Of a DNA stretch of 64,000 nt, positions 48,111 through 57,577 are shown piece by piece; the stretch's first letter is position 1; every line of letters begins with the position of its first letter. This DNA comes from Kibdelosporangium persicum (GTDB taxonomy: Bacteria; Actinomycetota; Actinomycetes; Mycobacteriales; Pseudonocardiaceae): the NCBI RefSeq assembly GCF_013280595.1, contig NZ_JAAATY010000002.1, positions 410,905-474,904 on the forward strand. Direction: 5' to 3'. The notes below the pieces were generated by a model. That model did no database searches. It was given only the letters and a program-made list of their open reading frames with translations, and was not told the DNA's origin. The translations under genes were made by a program, and so were the position numbers.

Positions 48111-49913
48111 TCATGGGTACATCGCCTCGATCTCGGCGTGGAACCGGCGTTCGATCGCCTTGCGTTTGACCTTCTGCGTCGCGGTCAACTCACCGTCCTC
48201 GTGGTCGAGTTCCTTGCTGATCAGCGTGAACCGTTTGATCTGCTCGACCTGGGCGAGTTCCTTGTTCGCAGCGCTCACGACGGTGCGGATCAGCGCGTGC
48301 ACTTCCGGCTTCTCGGACAGGTCCGCGTAGGTCGTGTACGCCAGGTTCCGGCGGGTCGCCCAGTTGCCGACGGTGTCGAGTTCTATCCCGATCAACGCGG
48401 TCAGGTACTTGCGTTTGTCGCCGATCACCACGGCTTCGCGGACGTACGGCGAGACCTTGAGCAGGTTCTCGATCTCCGACGGGGAGATGTTCTTGCCGCC
48501 CGCGGTGATGATGATGTCCTTCTTGCGGTCGGTGATCGTCAGGAATCCGTCGTCGGACAGCTCGCCGACGTCACCGGTGTGCAGCCAGCCGTCCGCGTCC
48601 ACAGTGGCCGCGGTCGCCGCGGGGTCGTCGAGGTAACCCAGGAACACACCGGCCGAACGCGTCAGGATCTCGCCGTCGGACGCGATGCGGACCTCGACGC
48701 CGGGTAACGCGCGGCCGACGGTCCCGAGCCGGACGTCGCCGGCCGGGGTCAGCGTGCAGATCGCGGTGTTCTCGGTCTGCCCGTACCCCTCACGAACGGG
48801 AATCCCGATCGCCCACAGGTACTCCAGCACTTGCGGAGCGATCGGCGCCGCCCCGGAGACCGGTACCCGGACCCGTGACATGCCGAGTTTCAGCCGCAAC
48901 GGCCGGAACACCAGCAGCTCGCACCCGGCGAGCACCAGCTTGTCCACGACACCGAGCCGCCCGGCCATCCGGCGAGGAGCGAGCCGACGCCCCTGCTTCA
49001 GACACGTCCGGTACGCGAGGCGTTTCAGCCACGAGGCGTCGGCCATCCGGATCTCGACGCCGGCCATCATCTTCTCCCACACGCGGGGCACGCCGAGGAA
49101 CACCGTCGGCTGAACGTCCCGCAGGTCCTGGGGGAACGCCTCGCCGCCCTCGCCGAAGTTCACCGTCGACCCGGCCCACACGGCGTCGATCACCGAGATC
49201 AGCCGTTCGGCGATGTGACATAACGGCAGGTAACTCAGCACTTCGTCGCGCGGACCGGCACCCAGGGCCGAGACGAAACTCCGGCCCGAGGCCACCAGGT
49301 TCGCGTGCGAGATCAACGCGCCCTTCGGCGGGCCGGTCGTACCCGACGTGTACACGAGGATCGCCGGTGCGGACGGATTCAACGAGGCGACCGACGAGGC
49401 ATAGGTGTCCAATGAGGACTCAGTGGCCACGAGGTCGGCGAACACCGGAATGTCCTTGGCCCGCACGCCACGAGGATCGATCACCACGATGTGCCGCAGC
49501 GCGGGTAACTGGTCACGCACCGACAGCACCTTGTCCAGCTGCTCTTCGTCCTCGGTGATCAGCACCGAGACGGCGGCGTGCCTGAGCAGGTAGGAGATCT
49601 CCGCGGCGGGCGAGGTCGGGTAGATCCCGACGCTCACCCCACCGAGTCCCTGCACGGCGAGGTCCGCGATTATCCACTCTGGACGGTTCTCGGCGTGGAC
49701 GGCCACCCGGGACCCCGGGCCCACGCCTAACGAGCGGAGACCGGCCGCGACCCTGGCGACTTGGTCCGCGTACTCGGCCCACGTCGTCTCACGCCAGCGG
49801 CCCCAGTGCTTGTGGCGCAGCGCGACCTCCTCGGGATGCGCCGAGGCCAGCTCCAGCAACCGGGCCGGCAGCGTTGATATGTCGACAGCGGACTTCTGCA
49901 GTGTCGCGCTCAT
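48111..49913 (-). CDS. Long-chain acyl-CoA ligase (AMP-forming)
   Basis: A 600-residue AMP-binding enzyme of the FadD15/long-chain type. The P-loop is ILVYTSGTTGPPKGALISH, then GYGQTENTA and LHTGDVGELSDDGFLTITDRKKD, ending with the flexible C-domain Lys region (KRKAIERRFHAEIEAMYP). It activates a fatty or other organic acid to its CoA ester. The start overlaps the livG stop by 4 bases. Its place inside a LivFGHMK operon suggests that the importer brings in the acid that it activates (vectorial trapping). Confidence 0.93.
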   Translation of the reverse strand: MSATLQKSAVDISTLPARLLELASAHPEEVALRHKHWGRWRETTWAEYADQVARVAAGLRSLGVGPGSRVAVHAENRPEWIIADLAVQGLGGVSVGIYPTSPAAEISYLLRHAAVSVLITEDEEQLDKVLSVRDQLPALRHIVVIDPRGVRAKDIPVFADLVATESSLDTYASSVASLNPSAPAILVYTSGTTGPPKGALISHANLVASGRSFVSALGAGPRDEVLSYLPLCHIAERLISVIDAVWAGSTVNFGEGGEAFPQDLRDVQPTVFLGVPRVWEKMMAGVEIRMADASWLKRLAYRTCLKQGRRLAPRRMAGRLGVVDKLVLAGCELLVFRPLRLKLGMSRVRVPVSGAAPIAPQVLEYLWAIGIPVREGYGQTENTAICTLTPAGDVRLGTVGRALPGVEVRIASDGEILTRSAGVFLGYLDDPAATAATVDADGWLHTGDVGELSDDGFLTITDRKKDIIITAGGKNISPSEIENLLKVSPYVREAVVIGDKRKYLTALIGIELDTVGNWATRRNLAYTTYADLSEKPEVHALIRTVVSAANKELAQVEQIKRFTLISKELDHEDGELTATQKVKRKAIERRFHAEIEAMYP

Positions 49914-50686
49914 GCCGCACCGCCCAGGTATGCCTCGATGACCTGCGGATCGTCCTGGATCTGGGCCGGTGTGCCGGACGCGATCACCACGCCGAAGTCC
50001 AGCGCGAGCACCTGCGTCGCCAGGTCCATCACCAGCCGCATGTCGTGCTCGACCAGAATCATCGTCAACGGCAACTGCCTGCGGACCTCGGTCAGGTACC
50101 GCGCCATGTCCTCGGTCTCCTCGAGGTTCATCCCCGCGACCGGCTCGTCCAGCAGCAGCAACGCCGGTTCCATCGCCAGGGCACGGCCGAGCTCGGCGCG
50201 TTTGGCCACGCCGTAGGGCAGCAGCCCGGCGGGCATCCGCCGGTACGACTCCAGTTCGAGCAGTTCGATGATCGACTCGACGGCCTCGCGGTGCGCCAGC
50301 TCCTCGCGTTTGGCCTTGCCCCACCAGAGCATCCCGGACAGCATCCCGGTGCTCATCAGGTGGTGACGGCCCAGCATCAGGTTGTCGATCAGGCTCAGGT
50401 GCTCGAACAGCCCGAGGTTCTGGAACGTCCGCGCGACCCCGAGCGACGCGATCGCCGCAGGGGACCGGCCGGTCAACGGGGTCCCGTCGAGCGTGATCGT
50501 GCCCTGCTGGGGCCGGTAGACACCGTTGAGGCAGTTGAAGATGGACGTCTTGCCCGCGCCGTTCGGCCCGATGATCGCGAAGAGCTCGCCCGCGCCGACG
50601 TCGAAGCTCACGCCGTCCAGCGCGGTCACCCCGCCGAACCGCAACACCAGGTCGCGCACCTCGAGCAACGGCGTCAGGCGCTCCAA
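49910..50686 (-). CDS. livG: ABC transporter ATPase (LivG)
   Basis: A 258-residue ATPase. Walker A is GPNGAGKTS, the signature lies in LPYGVAKRAELGRAL (a variant of the LSGGQ motif), and Walker B is LLLLDEPVAG. The LivG-specific VARTFQNLGLF is present. The start is TTG; it overlaps the livF stop by 13 bases. Confidence 0.93.
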   Translation of the reverse strand: MERLTPLLEVRDLVLRFGGVTALDGVSFDVGAGELFAIIGPNGAGKTSIFNCLNGVYRPQQGTITLDGTPLTGRSPAAIASLGVARTFQNLGLFEHLSLIDNLMLGRHHLMSTGMLSGMLWWGKAKREELAHREAVESIIELLELESYRRMPAGLLPYGVAKRAELGRALAMEPALLLLDEPVAGMNLEETEDMARYLTEVRRQLPLTMILVEHDMRLVMDLATQVLALDFGVVIASGTPAQIQDDPQVIEAYLGGAA

Positions 50687-51456
50687 CGCTTCCTCCTCCG
50701 GTAGCTCTTGACGTCGGCGAACGACCGGCGCTCACCGGAACCCAGGTAGAACTCGCGGATGTCCTCGTCGGCCAGCAGGTCCGCGGCCGGGCCGTCCTTG
50801 ACGACCTTGCCGTTCTCCAGCACGTAGCCGGAGTTCGCGATGGCCAACGCCATGACCGCGTTCTGCTCGATCAGCAGCACGCTCGTGCCCTGCTGGTTGA
50901 TCTGCACGATGATGTCCCGCACCTGCTCGACCAGTCGCGGCGCAAGCCCCAGGGAGGGTTCGTCGAGCAGGAGCAGCCGGGGAGAGGCCATCAGCGCACG
51001 GCCGATCGCGAGCATCTGCTGTTCGCCGCCGGACAGGTACCCGGCGATGGATTTCCGGCGTTGCGCCAGGACCGGGAAGAGATCGAGCACGCGGGCGTAC
51101 GACTCTTTGACCTCCGCCCGTGATCGCCGCGTGTACGCCCCGGCCTTGAGGTTCTCGTCCACGGTGATCTCGGCGAACACCCGTCTGCCTTCGAGCACCT
51201 GCGCGATGCCCCGGCGGACGATCTTCGCCGGGTCGGCGCCGGTGATGTCCTCGCCGTCCAACCGGACTGTGCCCTTGGTGATCCGGCCGCGGTGCGGTCC
51301 GAGCAGTCCGGTGACCGCCCGCAGCAGGGTCGTCTTTCCCGCGCCGTTCGCGCCGAGCACGGCCACGATCGAACCGGCCGGAACGTCCAGGCTCAGCCCG
51401 CGCAGGACCAGGACAACGTCGTCGTAGACAACTTCCAGGTTGCTGACCGACAGCAT
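50674..51456 (-). CDS. livF: ABC transporter ATPase (LivF)
   Basis: A 260-residue ATPase and first gene of the operon. Walker A is GANGAGKTTLL, the signature is LSGGEQQMLAIGRAL, Walker B is LLLLDEPSLG. GIAQVLEGRRVFAEITVDENL is the LivF Q-loop region. ATG 51456 was chosen after GGAAGGGC; the frame is open upstream. A CRP-type palindrome lies 38 bp before the start. Confidence 0.94.
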   Translation of the reverse strand: MLSVSNLEVVYDDVVLVLRGLSLDVPAGSIVAVLGANGAGKTTLLRAVTGLLGPHRGRITKGTVRLDGEDITGADPAKIVRRGIAQVLEGRRVFAEITVDENLKAGAYTRRSRAEVKESYARVLDLFPVLAQRRKSIAGYLSGGEQQMLAIGRALMASPRLLLLDEPSLGLAPRLVEQVRDIIVQINQQGTSVLLIEQNAVMALAIANSGYVLENGKVVKDGPAADLLADEDIREFYLGSGERRSFADVKSYRRRKRWSA

Positions 51457-51493
51457 CCGCGCCCTTCCTTTGCGACGGTGCAAACCGGGCGTA

Positions 51494-51507
51494 GTGATCT
51501 GGATCAC
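51494..51507. promoter_or_regulatory. CRP/GlxR-type palindrome before the liv operon
   Basis: GTGATC-TG-GATCAC matches the GTGA-N6-TCAC core of CRP-type sites with perfect arms. It lies 38 to 51 bases before the livF ATG. A global CRP (GlxR-like) or the Crp-type protein of this window could bind it. Confidence 0.5.
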
Positions 51508-51585
51508 GACTATCGGAAGGTAGCTCTGGGTCTCGCGGACGAGCAAGCGTCAGGCCGAACCGTGACCTGACGCGTCGGTAGGTAG

Positions 51586-52740
51586 CTAGCCGGTCACGGG
51601 GAGCGTGCGCAGGCCGCGGATGACGAACTCCGGGCGCCGCTCAGGCTCGCCCGCCAGGTCGAGGTCCGGCATCCGGGTGGTCAGCGCCCGCAACGCGGCC
51701 ATGATCTCGACGCGGGCGAGCGGAGCGCCGACGCAGTAGTGGATTCCGGCACCGAAGCCGAGGTGCGGGTTGGGATTGCGGCCGACGTCGAGGGTGTCCG
51801 GCTGGTCGAACACCTCCGGATCGCGGGCCGCGGCGCCGAGCAGGGCCGCGATCTTCTCGCCGGGCTGGACGGTGTGGCCCGCGATCGTCACCTCCTGCGT
51901 GGCCGTGCGCTCGAACATCTGCAGCGGTGCGTCGTAACGGATCAGTTCCTCGACAGCCGTTGGCAGCAACGAAGGGTCGTCGACCAGACGCTGCCATTGC
52001 GCCCGGTTGCGCATCAGCGCGAGTACGCCGTTGCCGATCACGTTCACGGTCGCCTCGTGGCCCGCCATCAGGAACAGCACCGCCGTCGCGACAAGCTCGT
52101 CCTGGTCGAGTTTCTCGCCGTCATGCGCCGCGACCAGGTCTTCGATCAGACTGCCGGGCGCCGGTTCCGCGGCCAGGTCCCGCAGGTACGCCACGAATTC
52201 GCCGGCGGCCTGTTCGGCTTTCCGCCGGGACTCCTCGGGCAGGCCGTACTCGTACATCTTCACGATCGCGTTCGACCACGGCACCAGCTTCGGCCGGTCC
52301 GCCTCGGGAACGCCGAGCAACTGGGCGATCACCTCGACCGGCAGCGGCGCGGCCAGCCGCTCCAGCAGGTCACCGCCGCCTTTGAGGTCGTCGACCAGCC
52401 GTCCGGCCAGCTCTTCGACCCACGGCCGGAGCCGCTCGGTGTGCCCGCGGCCGAACGCGGCCGAGACAAGTCGCCGCAGCCGCGTGTGCGTCGGCGGTTC
52501 GTTCTCCAGCAGAGAGTTGCGGTGCAGCAGGTTGAACGACGTGAACTGCTCGACCGGAGTGGCGTCCCGCCAGATCCGGCCCAGCCCGCGGTGACGCAGC
52601 ACCTCCGAGCTCGCGGTGTGCGACACGGCGATCGCCAGGCCAAGATCAGGATGGACGTGCACCTGCGCCTGCTCACGCAGCGCTGCGAACGTCGGGTACG
52701 GGTCGGCCACGAATTCGGGGTCCCTGGGGTCAAACGGCAT
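51586..52740 (-). CDS. Cytochrome P450
   Basis: A 384-residue soluble bacterial P450. The I-helix has MAGHEAT, the K-helix ELIR (Glu-x-x-Arg), and the heme loop is FGAGIHYCVGAPLAR with the Cys thiolate. ATG 52740 (MPFDPRDPEF) was chosen because the preceding frame is without features. No ferredoxin gene is adjacent; the Rieske reductase at the start of the window is far away. The substrate is unknown. Confidence 0.94.
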   Translation of the reverse strand: MPFDPRDPEFVADPYPTFAALREQAQVHVHPDLGLAIAVSHTASSEVLRHRGLGRIWRDATPVEQFTSFNLLHRNSLLENEPPTHTRLRRLVSAAFGRGHTERLRPWVEELAGRLVDDLKGGGDLLERLAAPLPVEVIAQLLGVPEADRPKLVPWSNAIVKMYEYGLPEESRRKAEQAAGEFVAYLRDLAAEPAPGSLIEDLVAAHDGEKLDQDELVATAVLFLMAGHEATVNVIGNGVLALMRNRAQWQRLVDDPSLLPTAVEELIRYDAPLQMFERTATQEVTIAGHTVQPGEKIAALLGAAARDPEVFDQPDTLDVGRNPNPHLGFGAGIHYCVGAPLARVEIMAALRALTTRMPDLDLAGEPERRPEFVIRGLRTLPVTG

Positions 52741-52801
52741 GTCAGCAACCGTATGTCCGCAGTTCACACGGTTGCCAGGCGGCTCGTGCGACGATCGCGA
52801 G

Positions 52802-53533
52802 GTGTTGCCCGAAATCGTCGCCCACCGTGGTGCTTCCGCTGACCTGGCCGAGCACACGCTGGCCGCGTACGAGCTGGCACTGGCCCAGGGGGCCACCGGC
52901 CTGGAATGTGACGTCCGGCTGTCCAAGGACGGCGAGCTCGTCTGCGTGCACGACCGCCGTGTCGACCGCACGTCCTCAGGGCGCGGTGCCGTCAGCACCA
53001 TGACCCTCGCCGAACTCGACGAACTGCGCTGGGGCGGCGAGGACAAACCCGGTGTCCTGCGGCTGGAGTCCCTGCTCGACCTGCTCCCGCCCGGCGTCCG
53101 GCTGTGGATCGAGACCAAACACCCGGTCCGGTACGGCGGACTGGTCGAGGCCAAGCTGGTCGCGCTGCTCGCCAGGCACGGACTGGCCAAGCCGCCGAGC
53201 AAGGACGATTCATCCGTCGTGGTGATGTCGTTCTCGGCACACGCGATCCGCCGGGTGCAGCGGCACGCGCCGAGACTGCCCACGGTGATGCTCAGCGGAA
53301 TCCGGCTGACCCCGCGGATCGGCGACTACGCCGGGCCGTCGATCGAACGGCTGCGGGCGGATCCCACGTATGTGGAACGTGCGGGCAGGCCGGTGTACTG
53401 CTGGACGGTGGACGACCCCGCCGACGTCCTGCTTTGCCGGCGGCTCGGCGTGCGGTTCATCGCGACCAACAAGCCCGCCGCGACCTTGGAAGTTCTGCGC
53501 GGTACGGTCCCGGAGACCGAACCGTCGAGATAG
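52802..53533 (+). CDS. Glycerophosphodiester phosphodiesterase
   Basis: A 243-residue GDPD TIM-barrel. EIVAHRGASADLAEHTLAAY gives the first catalytic His and the metal Glu; GLECDVRLSKDGELVCVHD gives Glu, Asp and the second His. It cleaves glycerophosphodiesters to glycerol-3-phosphate. No signal peptide is seen. The start is GTG 52802 (TTG 52805 is the alternative). Its stop lies 10 bp before the SEC-C gene. Confidence 0.92.
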   Translation: MLPEIVAHRGASADLAEHTLAAYELALAQGATGLECDVRLSKDGELVCVHDRRVDRTSSGRGAVSTMTLAELDELRWGGEDKPGVLRLESLLDLLPPGVRLWIETKHPVRYGGLVEAKLVALLARHGLAKPPSKDDSSVVVMSFSAHAIRRVQRHAPRLPTVMLSGIRLTPRIGDYAGPSIERLRADPTYVERAGRPVYCWTVDDPADVLLCRRLGVRFIATNKPAATLEVLRGTVPETEPSR

Positions 53534-53542
53534 GGAGTTGTC

Positions 53543-54496
53543 GTGGGTAAGGGCGCCGGGGCGAAGCAGGCCAGACGAGCACGGCGTTCGGCGGCCGGCG
53601 AGGAAGGGATCAACCCGCGCCAGGCCTGCCCGTGCGGCTCGGGCAAGCGCTACAAGGCGTGCCACGGCGCGCCCGGTGGAGTCACCGAGGTCGCCGTCGC
53701 GCGGCCGTTCGAAGGGCTTGTCGGTGAGTGCGAACTGGTCGCGCTACGCGAGTTCGTGCCGTCGGCCACCGTGCGGCTGAAGCTCGCGTCGGACGCGAAG
53801 CGTCCGGTCACGCTGGGAACCGTGCTGCCGCTGGCGTCCGCCGGTCTGGTCCGTGCTGACGGCGACGAGGCCGCGTTCATCGGTCTGCAGGTGCAGACGC
53901 GGTCGCTGGACATCAGTCGTGACGTCGCCAGGGCCGTTCTGTGGACGCAGGAGGCCGAGCCTGGTGACGTGCTGAGCGTGGTCAGCCAGGACGACGAGCG
54001 CACCGAGCGGTTGCAGGACATCCTCGACGCGGACGCGCCGTTCGAGCCGGAGATCCACGACAACTTCAACTGGTGGCTCGCGCCGGACACCGAGCCGACC
54101 GGTGAGGTCGCGCTGTCGCTTGAGCGCGCCAACGAGGCCATCATGCCCACCCAGCGGATCGGCGACGCCGCCTACTGGACGCTCGCCGGCGACAAGGCGT
54201 ACCTGCGCTGGGTCCGCCCGGAGCCCGAGGAAGAGCTGATGGCCGCGCTGGCCCGGCTCAGCGCCGCGGGCGGCCTGACGCTCGGCGAAGGCTCGAAGTA
54301 CGCGGGCTCGTTCCGTGCGCACGGCCTGCTCGTGCCGGTGTGGGACCTGGACAACGAGATGCACGCGCGCGAGTGGGAGAAGCCCGTCGCCGAACTCGGC
54401 GCCCGGCTGGCCGAAGCACTCGTCGACAAGCCGTTGACCAGCGAGGAACGCCGTGCCCGGGACGGCCTGATCGGTCGCCAGGTCACGATCCGGTGA
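53543..54496 (+). CDS. SEC-C motif DUF5926 protein
   Basis: A 317-residue protein, common in actinomycetes. A basic start is followed by a zinc-binding SEC-C motif, CPCGSGKRYKACHG (about 28-42), and a long domain with no known enzyme motif (the DUF5926 pattern, ending LVPVWDLDNEMHAREWE). The start is GTG. The DUF952 gene overlaps its stop by 4 bases (GTGA). Confidence 0.88.
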   Translation: MGKGAGAKQARRARRSAAGEEGINPRQACPCGSGKRYKACHGAPGGVTEVAVARPFEGLVGECELVALREFVPSATVRLKLASDAKRPVTLGTVLPLASAGLVRADGDEAAFIGLQVQTRSLDISRDVARAVLWTQEAEPGDVLSVVSQDDERTERLQDILDADAPFEPEIHDNFNWWLAPDTEPTGEVALSLERANEAIMPTQRIGDAAYWTLAGDKAYLRWVRPEPEEELMAALARLSAAGGLTLGEGSKYAGSFRAHGLLVPVWDLDNEMHAREWEKPVAELGARLAEALVDKPLTSEERRARDGLIGRQVTIR

Positions 54497-54837
54497 TCCT
54501 GCACATGTGTGGCCGGGACGAATGGCCACCACAGGACGAGTACCGCCCGGAGTCCCTTGAGGTCGAGGGCTTCGTGCACTGTTCGGACCTCGGCACCGTG
54601 CACCTGCCGGCCAACCAGCTGTTCAGCGGACGGACCGACCTGGTGCTGCTGGTGATCGACCCGGCCCGGCTGGACGCTCCGGTGAGGTGGGAGCGTCCGG
54701 TCGTCGGGCCGCCGGACGGCCCGTGGTTCCCGCACGTCTACGGCCCGATCAACCCGGGCGCGGTGATCGACGTGATCGACTTTCCGCCCGGCCCGGACGG
54801 GGTTTTCACGCTGCCCGCGGTGCTGGCGAACCCGTGA
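54493..54837 (+). CDS. DUF952 protein
   Basis: A 114-residue protein with the DUF952 pattern: EVEGFVHCSDLGTVHLPANQLF, then LVLLVIDPARL, PWFPHVYGPINPGAV. The His/Tyr-rich pocket is related to ADP-ribosyl-type folds, but no reaction is known. The GTG start overlaps the SEC-C gene by four bases. Confidence 0.9.
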   Translation: MILHMCGRDEWPPQDEYRPESLEVEGFVHCSDLGTVHLPANQLFSGRTDLVLLVIDPARLDAPVRWERPVVGPPDGPWFPHVYGPINPGAVIDVIDFPPGPDGVFTLPAVLANP

Positions 54838-54930
54838 CGCAAGTCGAGGCAACCCCGGCCGCGGCTGGGGCGTGTTCGTCGTGTGACGGTGGCGGGAACG
54901 CTCAACCCCGGCTTGGGGGAGAGCTACGCC

Positions 54931-55416
54931 GTGGATGACTTCGGCGAGTTCGTCCGGGCCGCTCTGCCCGGGCTGCTTCGCTACGGCCACGCCCTCACCG
55001 GCAACCCGCATGACGCGGCTGACCTGGTGCAGACCGTGCTGGAGAAGGTTGGTTCGAGGTGGGCTCGTGTTGTCCGGAACACCGGGGACCCACTCGCCTA
55101 CACGCGTCGCGCCATGGCCAACACGCACATCAGCAGGTGGCGCCGTACCCGCAAGGAAAGCCTCGTCGCCGAGCTGCCCGACATCGCGGCGGCCGCGACA
55201 CCGGACCCCTTCGAGAACGAACCTCTCTGGCAGGCACTGCGTGCGCTCCCACCGAGACAACGTGCGGTAATAGTGCTGCGCTACTACGAAGGGCTGTCCG
55301 AAGCGGAGATCGCTTCGACGCTTGGCGTGAGCGCGGGGACAGTGAAAAGCCAGGCCAGCAAGGCGATGGCGACCTTGCGGACGCGCCTGAGCGCGACGGA
55401 GGAAGGGAGGTGTTGA
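54931..55416 (+). CDS. SigE-family ECF sigma factor
   Basis: A 161-residue sigma factor. Region 2 spans residues 5-75 (FVRAALPGLLRYGHALTG, DAADLVQTVLEKVG) and region 4 spans 105-155 (LPPRQRAVIVLRYYEGLSEA, EIASTLGVSAGTVKSQ). This spacing is that of the actinobacterial SigE-type group. GTG 54931 was chosen because GGGGGAGAG lies 7 bases before it; GTG 54883 is the alternative. Its likely anti-sigma factor starts one base after its stop. Confidence 0.92.
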   Translation: MDDFGEFVRAALPGLLRYGHALTGNPHDAADLVQTVLEKVGSRWARVVRNTGDPLAYTRRAMANTHISRWRRTRKESLVAELPDIAAAATPDPFENEPLWQALRALPPRQRAVIVLRYYEGLSEAEIASTLGVSAGTVKSQASKAMATLRTRLSATEEGRC

Positions 55417-55417
55417 G

Positions 55418-56212
55418 ATGGATCTGGAAGACGAGCTGAATCGCCTGTTCCATGACGAGCGCCTGGACATGCGGGTCGCGCCCGACGCCGAAACGCACGT
55501 CGTCGCCGGCGCCCGCCGGGTTCGCCGCCGCCGCGTCGCGTTGATGTCCGCGGCCGGTGTCCTGAGTGCGGCGGTGCTCGCGGGCGGCGCCTTCGTGCTG
55601 GCCCGGCCGACCCCACCCTCGAACGGGATCGCCCAGCAGCCCACCCTGCCCATCGAGACGACCTCCTCCCCAACGCCTACTGGTGCGCCGTCCTCCTCCG
55701 GCCCGACGGAGTCGTCGACAAGGCCGGAAGTCCAAGCCCCGTCAGCGGGAACGAGCCGGCCGGCAGCGCCGACAGCGGGCACCCGGTCCACCACACCGCC
55801 GCCGAGCGCGACGATCCCGTCGCCCGTCGGCCTGGCCATCCTCGGCCCTTCCGGAGTCGGGAGAATGCGCCTCGGCATGACCGAGGAACAATTGCTCGCC
55901 ACCTCCCAGGTCCACTCCCCGGAACGGTCCAGCGCCGGCTGTGCGCTCTACACCTCGAAAACCGCAACCGGCACAGTCCACCTTTCCGCGGACAAGACGG
56001 TCGTGGCCTTCGCCTTCACCTCGGGCGTCGTAACGCCCGAACGCGTCACCATCGGCTCGCCCGAGGAAGCCGTGCGAGCGGCCTATTCCGGAATGACCGG
56101 CAACAGCGTGAGAGCCCCAGGCAACGCCAACGCCACGTATGAATTCACCTTCATCGGCGGAAAAGTCAGCAAGATCGCCCTCGTCGCCGCGCAGCAGTCC
56201 GAGTGTGATTAG
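55418..56212 (+). CDS. Putative anti-sigma membrane protein
   Basis: A 264-residue protein. Residues 1-38 are cytosolic and charged (MDLEDELNRLFHDER), the size of a short anti-sigma segment. One helix (about 42-62) is followed by a Thr/Pro/Ser linker of 85 residues and an outer domain of 110 residues (RMRLGMTEEQLLATSQV, then SAGCALYTS). Position directly after the sigma gene is the main support for the role; the outer domain may sense a wall signal. Confidence 0.7.
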   Translation: MDLEDELNRLFHDERLDMRVAPDAETHVVAGARRVRRRRVALMSAAGVLSAAVLAGGAFVLARPTPPSNGIAQQPTLPIETTSSPTPTGAPSSSGPTESSTRPEVQAPSAGTSRPAAPTAGTRSTTPPPSATIPSPVGLAILGPSGVGRMRLGMTEEQLLATSQVHSPERSSAGCALYTSKTATGTVHLSADKTVVAFAFTSGVVTPERVTIGSPEEAVRAAYSGMTGNSVRAPGNANATYEFTFIGGKVSKIALVAAQQSECD

Positions 56213-56336
56213 CCGGTTCGGCGGTCACCCCCTCTCTGTTGATCTCGTACCGTGCTTACGCGACTGCGGAACGTATTGACGCGCCCGCGCGTCGAAGTCC
56301 CGCAGGCAGCAGTTCGCTACGGGGAGAGGGGAACTC

Positions 56337-56627
56337 ATGTCCAACGAGGGCTTCCGGATCGACCTCGACGAAGCCGAGAAAGCCGCCAGTCGTTCGTTGC
56401 CCAGCGCGGTTCAACGCCTGCTTCCACCCATGACCACGTTGCGGGCGCACGAAGGTTTCAAGGGATCGGGCAGTTTCGACGCGGCTGATCGGTTCGAGTC
56501 CGCCTACCAGGGCTGGAGCGACACGCAGGCTCGCCGGCTGCACCACCTGTGGGACGTTCTGAACGGCAACATCGAGGCGCTGACCGAGATCATCAAGCTC
56601 TACCGCCGCGTCGACGGCCGGATTTGA
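56337..56627 (+). CDS. WXG100-like small helical protein
   Basis: A 96-residue all-helical protein with FRIDLDEAEKAASRS and a central GWSDTQARRLHHLW turn. Length and pattern resemble the EspC/WXG100 partners of type VII secretion, though the WXG itself is not exact. GGGGAGAGGGG precedes the ATG. It ends 2 bp before the next gene, a WTG-containing protein, so the two may form a secreted pair. Confidence 0.65.
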   Translation: MSNEGFRIDLDEAEKAASRSLPSAVQRLLPPMTTLRAHEGFKGSGSFDAADRFESAYQGWSDTQARRLHHLWDVLNGNIEALTEIIKLYRRVDGRI

Positions 56628-56629
56628 CC

Positions 56630-57577
56630 ATGGCCGGCTGGCGATCGAACGAACAGATCGAAAACGCTGCCGAGCATCTCAAGGCGACCTTCCGCTGGCT
56701 GAAGGACGACGAGTGGTTCGCCTCGGGCAATCCGCGGGAACACATCGACATCATTCCGCGAGACGTGCGCATCGTCCTGAGCCTCGATCCGCAGAAGCTC
56801 GCCGACGAATACGAGCGGATGCACAAGGCCGCGCGAGCCGTCGGAACCAATGGTGATCTTGAAGCCGACCTCGCCGAGAGTGCCGCGCATCTCGCCAACT
56901 GGACTGGCGACGCCGCTGACGAGTTCAGGCGGCAGGTGAAGAAGATCGAGACATTCTGCGACGACCAGCAAGGCCGCATTCTCCGCGGCCTGCAATGTGT
57001 CGCAGCCGCCTACGCACTCGCGACGGAAGTACGGGACAGTTACCACAAACTGGTTCAGGCGACGGAAGCCGCTGCTCGTATCGCGAAAGAGGATGCGGAG
57101 AAGGAGGACACGAAGCTCTACTGGGCGATTCTGCACAACCTCGTGGACGGCATGCTCAATTCCAGTCCGAGGAATTTTCTCAACCAGGGCGCGGTAACCG
57201 GTGTGCAGATCTCGAAGGACATCACCCAGCGTGTCATCGAAGGGGACGACGCCGACCAGGTGATGGCTGCTTACCGCCGGGAGGCCGATGGCCTGTGTGA
57301 GTCGTTCGGCAACGCACTCGACCGGATCACCCAGGACCTCAGCGGGCAGGTCCAGGACGCGGCTGATCCGGAGACCCTGTGCAAACCGCTGCTGCCGATC
57401 TGCCATGTCCACAGTCCGGCGTTCCGGTACGAGAACTTCAAGAACGAGATTCGTGGCGTTGGCCCCATCGGCCCCATAGTCGCGGAAGAACGCGAGAAGT
57501 ACCTCGCGGAGAAGAAGGTCGACGCACCGGGCGACAGCGAGATCGGTCGCAGGCTGGGCAAGGGGAGGGCAGTGTGA
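56630..57577 (+). CDS. PPE/WXG-like helical protein
   Basis: A 315-residue protein. Residues 60-165 are helical with ANWTGDAADEFRRQV, a W-x-G turn typical of WXG100/PPE-like type VII substrates, followed by a second helical half. No toxin domain (nuclease, ADP-ribosylase, NADase) is visible in the last 120 residues. ATG 56630 was chosen, 2 bp after the small protein. The two downstream lipoproteins overlap or follow closely, as in EspG/PPE-type loci. Confidence 0.65.
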   Translation: MAGWRSNEQIENAAEHLKATFRWLKDDEWFASGNPREHIDIIPRDVRIVLSLDPQKLADEYERMHKAARAVGTNGDLEADLAESAAHLANWTGDAADEFRRQVKKIETFCDDQQGRILRGLQCVAAAYALATEVRDSYHKLVQATEAAARIAKEDAEKEDTKLYWAILHNLVDGMLNSSPRNFLNQGAVTGVQISKDITQRVIEGDDADQVMAAYRREADGLCESFGNALDRITQDLSGQVQDAADPETLCKPLLPICHVHSPAFRYENFKNEIRGVGPIGPIVAEEREKYLAEKKVDAPGDSEIGRRLGKGRAV

